From: Bacillus haynesii
Lineage (GTDB): Bacteria; Bacillota; Bacilli; Bacillales; Bacillaceae
Assembly (NCBI RefSeq): GCF_001969855.1
Contig: NZ_MRBL01000004.1
Span: 1-64,000 of the forward strand
Reading direction: 5' to 3'
Length of the DNA: 64,000 bases
A program made the position numbers and the translations under genes. Of this stretch, positions 1 through 8,414 are shown piece after piece. Numbering within the stretch: position 1 is the stretch's first letter; each line of letters starts with the position of its first letter. Under the pieces are notes generated by a model, which did not search any database, was not told the origin of the DNA, and saw nothing but the letters and a program-made list of their open reading frames with translations.

Positions 1-356
1 CAACCGGAGCGACAGGTCCGACCGGAGCAACCGGAGCGACCGGAGCAACAGGAGCGACCGGAGCAACGGGAGCAACGGGAGCAACCGGCCCGACAGGCCC
101 GACAGGTCCAACAGGAGCAACAGGTCCAACAGGTCCGACAGGAGCGACAGGTCCAACCGGAGCAACAGGAGCAACGGGAGCGACAGGTCCAACCGGAGCG
201 ACAGGCGCAACAGGCGCAACAGGCGCAACCGGCCCGACCGGAGCGACAGGAGCAACGGGAGCAACGGGAGCAACAGGAGCAACCGGAGCGACCGGCCCGA
301 CAGGCCCGACAGGTCCAACTGGCCCAACTGGCCCAACAGGTCCAACCGGCGCTTAA
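1..356 (+). CDS. Collagen-like G-X-T repeat protein, C-terminal end (5' truncated by window)
   Basis: The frame starting at base 3 is open from the window edge to a TAA at 354–356. It encodes 117 residues made only of Thr-Gly-Ala and Thr-Gly-Pro triplets, 39 in a row, so it is a Gly-X-Thr collagen-like tract ending directly at the stop with no folded C-terminal domain. The 9-base unit varies at wobble positions, which argues for maintained coding. In BclA-type spore-surface proteins such tracts form trimeric stalks and the threonines carry O-linked sugars. The convergent sugar and glycosyltransferase genes next door fit a glycosylated surface filament, but that link is inference. The N-terminal targeting part lies outside the window. 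A terminator follows at 439–471. Confidence 0.9.
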   Translation, partial: TGATGPTGATGATGATGATGATGATGATGPTGPTGPTGATGPTGPTGATGPTGATGATGATGPTGATGATGATGATGPTGATGATGATGATGATGATGPTGPTGPTGPTGPTGPTGA

Positions 357-438
357 TATCTAACGGCTATTAGCAAATACTTTCCGTTAAATGTTTGTTT
401 TCCCGGAAGTTCGCTGTAATCTATGCGAATGATTCAGG

Positions 439-471
439 GGGCAGTAAACCTATGGTTTACTGCCTTTTTTT
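439..471 (+). terminator. Intrinsic terminator of the collagen-like gene
   Basis: An 11-bp perfect stem (ggcagtaaacc / ggtttactgcc) with a 3-nt loop is followed by a run of T. It lies about 80 bases after the collagen-like stop codon. Confidence 0.9.
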
Positions 472-501
472 CTATTTTTATTCTTGCTTACTTCTAAGAA
501 T

Positions 502-541
502 AAAAAAACATCCCTGTCACTATTTTGTGAAAGGGATGTTT
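502..541 (-). terminator. Intrinsic terminator of the minus-strand sugar operon
   Basis: Arms aacatccct (507–515) and agggatgtt (532–540) form a stem. On the minus strand it is followed by a run of seven T. It sits just past the stop of the aminotransferase gene. Confidence 0.85.
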
Positions 542-548
542 TGATTGA

Positions 549-1640
549 TTAGCCTTTACGTTGGCTAAATGATTGAATGGCTGAGACTACCTGATCCACA
601 TTGACTTGGTCATGACAGGGGAGGGTGATCGTATTTTGTTCAAGAAAAATGGAATTGGGTTTAATCTGCCTGTATTTGCGGCGGTAATAGGTAGTGCCGC
701 TTAAGCAATAGGTGCCGAAAGTCGACTCTATATGGCAGTCTCTCAAATATTGAATCAATTCGTCGCGAACGATGTTTTTTGGAACTTTAAAAACGGCGGA
801 TTGTATGTTGTGTACAACGTCAGGACCGATTTTTTGACTTTGGAATCCGAGGGGTTCAAGCTGTTCACTATATGCTTTCTGCTGAAGGTTTCGGCGATGA
901 ATGATGTCATCAAGTTTTTGGAGCTGTTTGATTCCAAGAGCGGCTTGGATATCAGATAATCTGTAGTTGTAGCCGAAATCCATAAAATCCAATTGGCCGT
1001 CAGAGATAGCGGCGCCATGGTTTAACTTGACTGAAAACCAATCTTTCAACTCTTCCCGGTCGGTTGTAATTGCTCCGCCTTCGCCTGTCGTAAGCAGCTT
1101 TCTGGGGTGAAAGCTGAAACAGGTGAGATCGGCAATTTTTCCGGATTTACAGCCGTACTCACTGCTGCCGATCGCACACGCAGCATCATCCACGAGTGGT
1201 AAGCTATACTCTTCACATATGTGTTTAATGTTGGTGATGCCTGTCGGGTTTCCAAGAGCATCTACAAAAAGAACGGCTTTTGTCCGGGACGTGATTTGAC
1301 TTTCCAGCTCTTCTGGAAGCATGTTAAATGTTTCAAGATCAACATCGGCAAAAACCGGCTTGGCACCTAAATCTTCTATTACATTGACAGTGGCGGGAAA
1401 CGAAAAGTCTGAGACGATCACTTCGTCTCCGGGTTGGACGTTCAGGCTTTTAAGGCACACCGATAAAGCCGTTGTAGCCGATGTTGTTAAAAAAGCATGC
1501 TTTGCACTTACATACTGTTTAATATGATCAGCAAATGTTCTGACGAAAGGGCCTTTTGTCAGCATGCCGGAGGAAAATATTTCTTTTAATTCTGCTTCCA
1601 CTTCTTTAAACGTAATATACGGCTCGATCAACCTGATCAT
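549..1640 (-). CDS. DegT/DnrJ/EryC1/StrS-family sugar aminotransferase
   Basis: This 363-residue PLP enzyme of aspartate aminotransferase fold transfers an amino group to a nucleotide-linked keto-sugar. Visible signatures are the DDAAC stretch (about 151–155) that holds the PLP pyridine nitrogen, and the lysine of SFHPRKLLTTGEGG (about K181) that forms the Schiff base; length is normal for the family. Its ATG overlaps the TGA of the acyltransferase gene by four bases, so the two are translationally coupled, and an N-acetylated (or otherwise N-acylated) amino sugar is the likely product of the pair. The keto-sugar and the amino position cannot be read from sequence. It is only loosely similar to the second DegT enzyme at 8415–9524. 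Confidence 0.88.
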   Translation of the reverse strand: MIRLIEPYITFKEVEAELKEIFSSGMLTKGPFVRTFADHIKQYVSAKHAFLTTSATTALSVCLKSLNVQPGDEVIVSDFSFPATVNVIEDLGAKPVFADVDLETFNMLPEELESQITSRTKAVLFVDALGNPTGITNIKHICEEYSLPLVDDAACAIGSSEYGCKSGKIADLTCFSFHPRKLLTTGEGGAITTDREELKDWFSVKLNHGAAISDGQLDFMDFGYNYRLSDIQAALGIKQLQKLDDIIHRRNLQQKAYSEQLEPLGFQSQKIGPDVVHNIQSAVFKVPKNIVRDELIQYLRDCHIESTFGTYCLSGTTYYRRKYRQIKPNSIFLEQNTITLPCHDQVNVDQVVSAIQSFSQRKG

Positions 1641-2182
1641 GAGCGCTCCTCATCTTTCATCCTTCGGTTTTTGATGATCTTTGCCGGCACGCCTACCGCT
1701 ATGCTGTACGGGGGAATATGACGATTGACGACGGCATTTGCTCCGATTTTGGAGTGGGCGCCTATCGTAACGCCTGCTAAAATAGACGCACCGATCCCGA
1801 TGTTGCAGTTTTCTTCAATATGAATGGGAGCGAATGTAAGCGGCGAAAACAAAATGGTACTATCGGATTTCTCGGGATCGGTATGGTAAGCGGCATGTAT
1901 CCGGACATTCGGACCAATTCCCGCAAATTCTCCGATTGTAACCCCGCCGGCACCGTGTATAAAACATTGCTGACCGATCCAGCTGTTTGAGCCGATGATC
2001 AGGTCATGCTTATAATAGCCTTTTAAAATCGTGTCATGGCCGATATAAACGTTATCTCCGATATAGATATTTTCCGGATGGAAAATGCGGACTCCGTCTT
2101 CAATAACGACATTTTCGCCGTATCCTCCAAGCTGGGAAAGGGTAAATTCACCTTTTCCTTCGCTTTTCCATTGTTTCAACAA
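1637..2182 (-). CDS. Left-handed beta-helix (hexapeptide repeat) acyltransferase
   Basis: The 181-residue product is built of imperfect [LIV]-G-X4 hexapeptide repeats from about residue 25 to 165 (IYIGDNVYIG, VTIGEFAGIG, CNIGIGASILAGVTIGAHSKIG). These fold into the trimeric beta-helix of acetyl-CoA-dependent O- or N-acyltransferases. The HAAYH segment near residue 96–100 is a plausible catalytic histidine region. The start is TTG: two adjacent TTG codons (2182, 2179) follow a GGAGG, and the second has the better spacing. Position between an epimerase and an aminotransferase suggests it acylates the amino sugar made by the neighbour; a WbpD-like role with the operon at 8415–11966 is also possible. 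Confidence 0.85.
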   Translation of the reverse strand: MLKQWKSEGKGEFTLSQLGGYGENVVIEDGVRIFHPENIYIGDNVYIGHDTILKGYYKHDLIIGSNSWIGQQCFIHGAGGVTIGEFAGIGPNVRIHAAYHTDPEKSDSTILFSPLTFAPIHIEENCNIGIGASILAGVTIGAHSKIGANAVVNRHIPPYSIAVGVPAKIIKNRRMKDEERS

Positions 2183-2196
2183 AAGCGCCTCCTTTC

Positions 2197-3171
2197 TTAT
2201 TGATCCAAATTTTTTTTAATGCTCTCAGCTGTTCTTCTGATGCCTTCTTCCAGATCCACTTTAGCGCTGAAACCGAGCATTTCTTTCGCTTTATTGACCT
2301 GAGGGATGCGAAGTTCAATATCGGCTTCTTTTTTCTCTCTAAAGAAGATTTGTGATTTTGATCCGAGAACTCTGATAATCGTGCTTGCCAATCCGTATAC
2401 GGTAATCACAGTGCGTTCATTGCCGATGTTGAAAGACTCTCCAATGGCTTCTTTCATCGTCAAACAGCGCAATATTCCGTCGATCATGTCATCTACGTAA
2501 CACCAGGCCCGGATTTGCGTTCCATCGCCGTGAATATCGATCGGCTCATCTAACAGCGCTCTGTGAACCATCGTTTTGATGGCGCCTTCCCCGACTTGTT
2601 CCGGTCCATAAACATTAAATGGGCGGACGGTGACGGTCGGCAGTCCATGTTCTTTAAAATAGGCATATGCCATATGTTCCTCGGCGAGTTTGCTGACAGC
2701 ATATGTCCAGCGTGCTTCTCCTACCGCTCCTAAAACAGTATGACTGGTCTCGCGTGCTCTGAAAGCGATTTGGCCGAACACTTCACTTGTACTGAAACAG
2801 ACGACCCTTTTGCATTCGGTTAAACCGGCAGCCGCTTCAAGCAGATTGGCTGAACCGATCATGTTGACCTGCATCGTTTTAACCGGATTTTGAATGACTG
2901 TGTCAATCCCTGCGATGCCGGCGGCGTGGACAATGTGACTGGCCCCTTGGATCGCCTTTTTAAGCGCGTTCAAATCCAAAATGTCTCCCTGCACCACCTT
3001 TAAGTGAGGGTGGTCCCGGTAAGGTTTATACCGGAGGGAGTCTCTTGAAAAATTGTCGTATACGGTGACGCTGTTGCGCTCTATCAGCTTTCCTATTAGA
3101 GAAGATCCGATAAAGCCTGCTCCGCCAGTTATGAAAATATGCTGGCCGGATAACTCTGTCATATCGCTCAT
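2197..3171 (-). CDS. NAD-dependent epimerase/dehydratase (extended SDR, nucleotide sugar)
   Basis: This is an extended short-chain dehydrogenase with a Rossmann motif [12 protein letters not shown] near the N-terminus, a STSEVFG strand and the catalytic YAVSK pair (about Y157 and K161). GalE-like sugar epimerases and 4,6-dehydratases share this layout. The ATG at 3171 is preferred because AGGTGA lies seven bases upstream; the frame continues to an unsupported TTG at 3210. It is the first sugar-modifying gene downstream of the glycosyltransferase at 3238. It probably changes a UDP- or dTDP-sugar before transamination and acylation by the next two genes. Whether it is an epimerase or a dehydratase is not decidable by eye. 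Confidence 0.85.
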   Translation of the reverse strand: MSDMTELSGQHIFITGGAGFIGSSLIGKLIERNSVTVYDNFSRDSLRYKPYRDHPHLKVVQGDILDLNALKKAIQGASHIVHAAGIAGIDTVIQNPVKTMQVNMIGSANLLEAAAGLTECKRVVCFSTSEVFGQIAFRARETSHTVLGAVGEARWTYAVSKLAEEHMAYAYFKEHGLPTVTVRPFNVYGPEQVGEGAIKTMVHRALLDEPIDIHGDGTQIRAWCYVDDMIDGILRCLTMKEAIGESFNIGNERTVITVYGLASTIIRVLGSKSQIFFREKKEADIELRIPQVNKAKEMLGFSAKVDLEEGIRRTAESIKKNLDQ

Positions 3172-3237
3172 CAATTGTTCACCTGCTTGTTTTGTTTTTT
3201 TGAAATACAAATCCCGCTACGCGAAAGTCGTTCAACA

Positions 3238-4611
3238 TCATCCCGAAAGAAGTGACTGATAAACAGCCAGCGTTTTTTTGCTGTTTTTCACCATATCATG
3301 ATGAACTTCTGCATATTTTCTTCCTTTCTGGCCGATTTCCGGCAGCATATCCCTGTTTTTCAGCACATTTTCAATCACTTCTGTAATGTTGTCAGGATTT
3401 GCTCTGATGAGAGGCAGTTCGGAAGGATAGTGATCCTTCATAAAATCACTGATCCAGCAGATAACGGGTTTCCCCATTGCCATCGATTCGACGGCAAATA
3501 ATCCGTAGCTGCCGATATGAAGCTGATCAATGATCAAATCCGCCTTTTGATAGATTTTCTTTGCCTGTTCATGAGAAACCCCTCGTACTAGGTGAAAATG
3601 AAAATCGTATTTTTCTTTTAAAGACTCAACAGCCTTAAGGATATGGCGGGTTCCTTTTATTCCGGGAGAGGTGGGGGCATGAACGATGAGCGGCTTTTCA
3701 TTTGACCGGTAGTCGGGGATATAGCGGTCAAGCTGGATCATGGTTGGAATCATGTGGACATGCTCATAATAGTTTTTTACATACTCGTATAGTTCCATAT
3801 CGGCAACGATGCAGTGCTGGACATATTGTGAAATTCGTTTGAGGTGATATCGAATTCGCGCTTCGTTTTTCGTTTTTGCAACGGCGTATGGATTTGTTTT
3901 AGCCAATGTTGAATAAAGCCTCACATCGCTGCCCCAATGATGCATGATCATTGGTTTCCCCGCCTGTTTTAAAATGGGATAATCCGACATGTCCAGTGTA
4001 AAGCTTGTGCCAAAATGAAAATGGAACAAATCATAGGATGGCAAGAGATCACTGGCAAGCCTTCTCAGCCTCGCATTCATAACGGGCGTATTGCGTTCTT
4101 TCAGCAATGACCAGGTGTAGTCGGCAGCGTAATTTAAATAATAAGGATAGTAATTTAAAGTGTGGGCAAGCGCGCCATGCTGTGAGAGCCCTTTAGCCAA
4201 GGTATTCATTTGATTGGCGATTTCCATCGTGCCTTGCAAAACGCGGACTTGCCCAGCCGGAGGCTCGATTTTTTCATCAACAGGAAGATCAAGCTTCAGC
4301 GCGCTTCCGGTTTCTGCTCCATCTCCTTTTTGAAGATAGGCCGCGCTCTCTTGTTCCCTTCCGGTGCGCAGGCACACTTTTCCCATCAGCAGATTTAAAG
4401 ACCCGTTATCAGGAAAAAGGTCAAGCCCTCTCCAGAGCCACAGCCAAGCGTTATGGTCATGGCCGAGATAAACAGAAAGAGAGGCTTGAAGAAAATAAAA
4501 ATCAGGCTCGTTATGCGAGCCGTCAGCTTCCCACTCTTTTAGGCGCTTCATGGCTTTGTTCCAATCTTTTTGTTCCAGACAATGAATGATATCTGACTTG
4601 AAATCTTTCAT
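3238..4611 (-). CDS. TPR-containing glycosyltransferase, GT4-like
   Basis: The protein is about 457 residues. The first 90 residues look like two tetratricopeptide helical hairpins (DWNKAMKRLKEWEADGSHN, then YLGHDHNAWLWLWRGLDLFP). A GT-B glycosyltransferase follows: a middle block with HFHFGTSF and HHWGSDVRLY, and a C-terminal donor-binding block with HAPTSPGIKGTRHILKAVESL-type sequence and a conserved glutamate in FAVESMAMGKPVICW. The ATG at 4611 has GGGAGG five bases upstream; a TTG at 4641 with a closer AGGAG is an alternative. It leads the second minus-strand unit, since a terminator at 4740–4767 separates it from the larger glycosyltransferase upstream. Acceptor unknown; probably a protein or spore glycan. 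Confidence 0.82.
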   Translation of the reverse strand: MKDFKSDIIHCLEQKDWNKAMKRLKEWEADGSHNEPDFYFLQASLSVYLGHDHNAWLWLWRGLDLFPDNGSLNLLMGKVCLRTGREQESAAYLQKGDGAETGSALKLDLPVDEKIEPPAGQVRVLQGTMEIANQMNTLAKGLSQHGALAHTLNYYPYYLNYAADYTWSLLKERNTPVMNARLRRLASDLLPSYDLFHFHFGTSFTLDMSDYPILKQAGKPMIMHHWGSDVRLYSTLAKTNPYAVAKTKNEARIRYHLKRISQYVQHCIVADMELYEYVKNYYEHVHMIPTMIQLDRYIPDYRSNEKPLIVHAPTSPGIKGTRHILKAVESLKEKYDFHFHLVRGVSHEQAKKIYQKADLIIDQLHIGSYGLFAVESMAMGKPVICWISDFMKDHYPSELPLIRANPDNITEVIENVLKNRDMLPEIGQKGRKYAEVHHDMVKNSKKTLAVYQSLLSG

Positions 4612-4739
4612 GATGACCTCCCATCGATCATGCTGATTCAATTTCTCCTTTTAAATGGCAGAATAAAAACACTTTGTGCGCTCTATCATACGTATCAATG
4701 AATCTATATGACTGTGTATTTGTGCGAGAGTATATGAGA

Positions 4740-4767
4740 AAAACCTTCCAAAGAGCGGAAGGTTTTA
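4740..4767 (-). terminator. Intrinsic terminator after the GT4–GT2 gene
   Basis: Stem aaaccttcc / ggaaggttt (4741–4749 and 4757–4765) runs into T on the minus strand. It overlaps the stop codon of the upstream gene and splits the five-gene block into two transcription units. Confidence 0.75.
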
Positions 4768-7008
4768 TATCAGCTGTATTTTTTTTATATTTTTCATATA
4801 CCGTTCATACTGATTGTCTGAAGCGAGGCTTAATTGGAAGTATTCATCCATTTTGTTCAGGAGCGGCTGAATGCATTCTTTTTTGGCGTCTTGATCTAGA
4901 TGCCGGGTATATCCGTTTTGTGCGTATCCCCGGGCCATTCTCCAAAAGGTTTTCCCGATGCTGAAATACTTCAAAGACTGTCTTTGATTTTCCTCAAGCT
5001 CCTTCCATTTGATATGAGGAAAATAGACACTTTCGTCAAATTCTTTCACAATATAGTCCATGACGTACACAAGCGATTGAATTCTTTTATGCAATTGGTA
5101 GGAAATGTTGTTTTGATGGCGGCGGTAGCATAATACAGGTTTTTTTAAATAGCGGCGCTTCCAGCCGCGCTTCGTGTTGGCTAAACAATTCAGCACATCG
5201 CCAGCAAGCGGCTTTTGCCGATCAACCAGCCAAGAGAAGCCTTTTTGCTGATAATAAGATGCTTTAAACATGCCCACCATCGGGACAATGCCTGAGCCGC
5301 CCCTTTGAAAAACAGTCCTCACCAGCTCCTCATCGTCATACTCTTGATACGTCCACAGACCAGCATTTTTCCCGTGTTGATCAACGAGCAAAAGGTCGCC
5401 GTAAACATAATCCAATCCCTCTTCTTCAAAAAAGCATTGCATAAAGTCATGGATCACCAAATTGTGCGGGAGGAAATCATCTGCGCTTAAAAGTAAAACA
5501 TATTCTCCCTTTGCCTCTTGGAAGATTTCCTTAAAAGCGAGATCAGGAAGTTTTGTATTTTCGCTGTGGCATATCGTTCGAATGTGCGGATGCGTTTTTT
5601 GATAGCTGCTGATTTTTTGCATCGAGTCGTCAGTTGAATGGTCGTCAACGATCAGAATGTCGATACTAGGGTAGAGTTGATTTAAAACGGATTGAAGGCA
5701 TTCATCAATGAAATTACTGTAATTATAGTTGATGATGCCTACCGTAATCAGCGGCGGATTTGGCATAACCGTCAACTCTGACTGCTTTGCAAAGCCTGAA
5801 ATCATCTCTTCAATTTTGCGCATGCTCAGGTCATATGAATAATGCTCTTCAATAAACGACCGATAATGGAGAGATGTATAATCACCGCTTATGATCATGG
5901 CCACGAATTCATCTATCGTATTCCAAACAACTGATTCATCGTATATCGTCTTTGCGCCGTAAAAGTTGTGAATCAGCGGTTTTATGCCTTTAGCCATCGC
6001 TTCCATGGCCGACATATGCTGACTTTCAAGAAGGCTCGTGCAAATCAGGTAATGCTTATCCTCCAAGTATTGATTCATGTCATCTTGCCAGCCGTCAAAT
6101 TGGACGCTGTCAGTCAGCCGGAGCTCATCAATCATTTGCCTGAAATACAACTGATAGCGGGCGTCCTGAAACGTCCCGGCGATAAACAATTTGTATCTTG
6201 GGTCTTTGTCAATCAGTGCCTTGAAAGCCTGCAGCAAAAGCATCGGACCTTTTTTATAGTTGATATAGCCGACATATGCGATATGAAATCCTTTTTGCCT
6301 TTGCTGAAAGGAGTATTGATCTAACTTGATTCCATTTGGAACGACGGCCGTTTTCTCTTTTTTCAACGTTTTAACTTGATCTAATACGTATTCCCGCATA
6401 TGTTCCCCGTCAAAAATCACTTGGTCCACCGCTTGCCAATATACCTTTTTAATATAAAAAGTAAATGCCTCATAGCTGTGGAGCCTGCATATTAACGTTT
6501 TGACAGCTGCAGAAGGGACTTTGCTCCCGTGGATCAATAAATCATCGCACCATTCAAACCAGCAAATATCCGCCCATTGCATACCAGTGTCGATTTGATT
6601 CAGATCATGAACCACGATTTTTTTGGTCCGGTAAGTTTCGGAAAGGTGCTCAACGACAGAATTCAAAAACCGGTCCAAATCCGGTTTGACGAAAAAAATG
6701 ATCTTTGGACGCCTGACCATTTTTTTTAAAAGATCCTCTTTCTCCTTCCTGAGGCGATGTTGATGTTCGCGCCTGACAAACAGGAGGGCATCATCATATA
6801 ATTCAGACGCTCTCTGAACCTGCTGCTTTTTTTCATAGACAAAAGCAGCGCTTATCAGCAAGCCGGGATCGAAGGGAGCGAACGCCAGCCTCTCTTCCAG
6901 CTTCTGCGCAGCATCGTGCCATTTGTGTTGCAAAATCAGTTGGGATATTTCAGTGTCTCTCCAGCTAAGCCCAACAGAGTCTAGCAGATATTCCAATTCA
7001 TTATCCAT
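4765..7008 (-). CDS. Two-domain glycosyltransferase, GT4 fused to GT2
   Basis: About 747 residues carry two complete transferase modules after a short helical N-terminus. The first (about 100–420) is GT-B/GT4-like: CRLHSYEAF, PNGIKLDQYS, YVGYINYKKGPMLLLQAF, and the donor-site glutamate in SAMEAMAKGIKPLIHN. The second (about 425–700) is GT-A/GT2-like: a VGIINYNYSNFIDECLQSVL start, a VDDHSTDDS strand and a SADDFLPH metal-binding acidic motif. ATG 7008 is chosen because AAGGAGG lies eight bases upstream; an ATG at 7032 places that site inside the gene. One protein could add two consecutive sugars. The neighbourhood of other sugar genes and a collagen-like substrate candidate suggests surface glycosylation. 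Confidence 0.85.
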   Translation of the reverse strand: MDNELEYLLDSVGLSWRDTEISQLILQHKWHDAAQKLEERLAFAPFDPGLLISAAFVYEKKQQVQRASELYDDALLFVRREHQHRLRKEKEDLLKKMVRRPKIIFFVKPDLDRFLNSVVEHLSETYRTKKIVVHDLNQIDTGMQWADICWFEWCDDLLIHGSKVPSAAVKTLICRLHSYEAFTFYIKKVYWQAVDQVIFDGEHMREYVLDQVKTLKKEKTAVVPNGIKLDQYSFQQRQKGFHIAYVGYINYKKGPMLLLQAFKALIDKDPRYKLFIAGTFQDARYQLYFRQMIDELRLTDSVQFDGWQDDMNQYLEDKHYLICTSLLESQHMSAMEAMAKGIKPLIHNFYGAKTIYDESVVWNTIDEFVAMIISGDYTSLHYRSFIEEHYSYDLSMRKIEEMISGFAKQSELTVMPNPPLITVGIINYNYSNFIDECLQSVLNQLYPSIDILIVDDHSTDDSMQKISSYQKTHPHIRTICHSENTKLPDLAFKEIFQEAKGEYVLLLSADDFLPHNLVIHDFMQCFFEEEGLDYVYGDLLLVDQHGKNAGLWTYQEYDDEELVRTVFQRGGSGIVPMVGMFKASYYQQKGFSWLVDRQKPLAGDVLNCLANTKRGWKRRYLKKPVLCYRRHQNNISYQLHKRIQSLVYVMDYIVKEFDESVYFPHIKWKELEENQRQSLKYFSIGKTFWRMARGYAQNGYTRHLDQDAKKECIQPLLNKMDEYFQLSLASDNQYERYMKNIKKIQLI

Positions 7009-7135
7009 CTGAAACCTCCTTGTTAAACACATTTTCGCTAGTAGTATCTATATTCAAGCGAGAAAAGAAAGTTCTATGAAAAATACTTTGGAAATGGCGC
7101 AGCCTTGAAAATATAAAACAGTGACAGTGGCACAA

Positions 7136-7163
7136 ACGCGATCAGCTGCTGGTTCATATTTTA
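7136..7163 (+). promoter_or_regulatory. Candidate sigma-K promoter of the GT2/TPR gene
   Basis: AC at 7136–7137, a 17-base spacer and CATATTTTA at 7155–7163 match the mother-cell sigma-K pattern AC-N16/17-CATANNNTA exactly. It lies about 50 bases upstream of the chosen start. No experimental start site is visible, and such short motifs do occur by chance. Confidence 0.6.
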
Positions 7164-7211
7164 TGGGTAGATTTTAAAAATAGAGTCTTGAAAAAACAGG
7201 GAGTGAAGGCT

Positions 7212-8294
7212 TTGGTTACAATCAGTCTATGTATGATTGTCAAAAATGAAGAAGAAGTATTAGCGAGATGCCTTGATACTGTGAAAGATATTGTAGATGA
7301 AATTAACATTGTTGATACGGGGTCGACAGATCAAACCGTCGAGATTGCGAAGCGATACACAGACCGCGTCTTTTTCTTTGAATGGATCGGCGATTTTGCG
7401 GCTGCCCGCAATGAATCGTTCAAGCACGCCACGAAGGATTATATTCTCTATCTGGATGCGGATGATGTTTTGCTTGAGAAAGATCAGAAAAAATTAAAAG
7501 AGTTGAAGGAAACGCTTGATCCTTCCGTTGATTCCGTGTCCATGTACTATGATGCAGGAACTGACGAATTCGGAAATGTGACATTAAGGTACCGCCGCAA
7601 CCGCCTGGTGAAAAGGGAGAAAAACTTTAAATGGAAAGGCGACTGCCATCAATATTTGGAGGTATTCGGGAACATCATCAATGCCGATATCTCGGTGACG
7701 CATAAAAAAATCCGCCACTCTGTCGGACGAAACCTCAATATTTACCAAAAGAAGATCGATCGCGGCGACACGTTTACCCCGCGCGACTATTTTTACTACG
7801 GAAATGAATTAAGAGAAAACAGACACTACGAAAAAGCGATTGAAAGCTACAATAAAAACATTGAAATGAAAGAAGGGTGGATTGAAGACAAAGTATACGC
7901 CTGCATCAACAAAGCCGACTGCCACCGCTTTCTCGGCGACTTGGACAATGAGCTGAGATCGCTGTTCCAGTCATTTGAATTTTCCAAAACGCCTCGTGCC
8001 GAAACATGCTCAAGAATCGGCTATAACTTTCAGCGGAGGCGGGAATATAAAGCCGCTATCTACTGGTATGAGCTGGCGACAACACTGGTGCCTGAATCAA
8101 ACAAATGGAGCTTCACCTATCCGGCATACTACACTTGGTACCCTCATTTGCAAATGTGTGTGTGCCATTACAATTTAGGAGACTTTGAAAAGTCGTATCA
8201 GCACAATGAAGAGGCGAGAAAATACCGGCCCGAAGACAAATCCGTCCTTCATAACAAACAGCTGCTTGAAGGAAAATTAGGCATTAACAAATAG
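7212..8294 (+). CDS. GT2 glycosyltransferase with C-terminal TPR repeats
   Basis: About 360 residues. The N-terminal GT-A fold opens with TISLCMIVKNEEEVLARCL, continues with IVDTGSTDQT and has the metal-binding DXD in LYLDADDVLL. From about residue 190 to the end come TPR-like helical pairs (YGNELRENRHYEKAIESYNKN, YNLGDFEKSYQHNEEARKY). This architecture is common in Bacillus spore-coat glycosyltransferases and in lipopolysaccharide-type transferases. The TTG at 7212 has GGGAG seven bases upstream and fits where related proteins start; the frame extends to a TTG at 7188 without a clear ribosome-binding site. It has its own sigma-K-like promoter and a terminator at 8301, so it is monocistronic and divergent from the GT4–GT2 gene. 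Confidence 0.87.
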   Translation: MVTISLCMIVKNEEEVLARCLDTVKDIVDEINIVDTGSTDQTVEIAKRYTDRVFFFEWIGDFAAARNESFKHATKDYILYLDADDVLLEKDQKKLKELKETLDPSVDSVSMYYDAGTDEFGNVTLRYRRNRLVKREKNFKWKGDCHQYLEVFGNIINADISVTHKKIRHSVGRNLNIYQKKIDRGDTFTPRDYFYYGNELRENRHYEKAIESYNKNIEMKEGWIEDKVYACINKADCHRFLGDLDNELRSLFQSFEFSKTPRAETCSRIGYNFQRRREYKAAIYWYELATTLVPESNKWSFTYPAYYTWYPHLQMCVCHYNLGDFEKSYQHNEEARKYRPEDKSVLHNKQLLEGKLGINK

Positions 8295-8300
8295 CATTGT

Positions 8301-8334
8301 AAAGACTTACTGATCAAGTAGGTCTTTTTTTATG
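8301..8334 (+). terminator. Intrinsic terminator of the GT2/TPR gene
   Basis: AAAGACTTAC and GTAGGTCTTT pair (one G-U) around a short loop and are followed by a T run. Confidence 0.85.
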
Positions 8335-8351
8335 TTTAAAATCAAGCCGTG

Positions 8352-8379
8352 CCAAATGATCGGCAGTCATCATAACTTA
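8352..8379 (+). promoter_or_regulatory. Possible sigma-K-type promoter of the three-gene amino-uronate operon
   Basis: CATAACTTA at 8371–8379 fits the sigma-K -10 pattern CATANNNTA. The bases 17 upstream are CC rather than the expected AC, so the -35 is imperfect. It lies 36 bases before the aminotransferase start. Confidence 0.4.
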
Positions 8380-8414
8380 TTTTGGAACTTTTTGATTTTA
8401 GAGGAGGAACAGAA

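Noticed and set aside
1-356. CRISPR or satellite-type repeat array
   Set aside because: The nine-base period is in one open frame ending at a stop, with wobble-only variation; it is a collagen-like coding tract.
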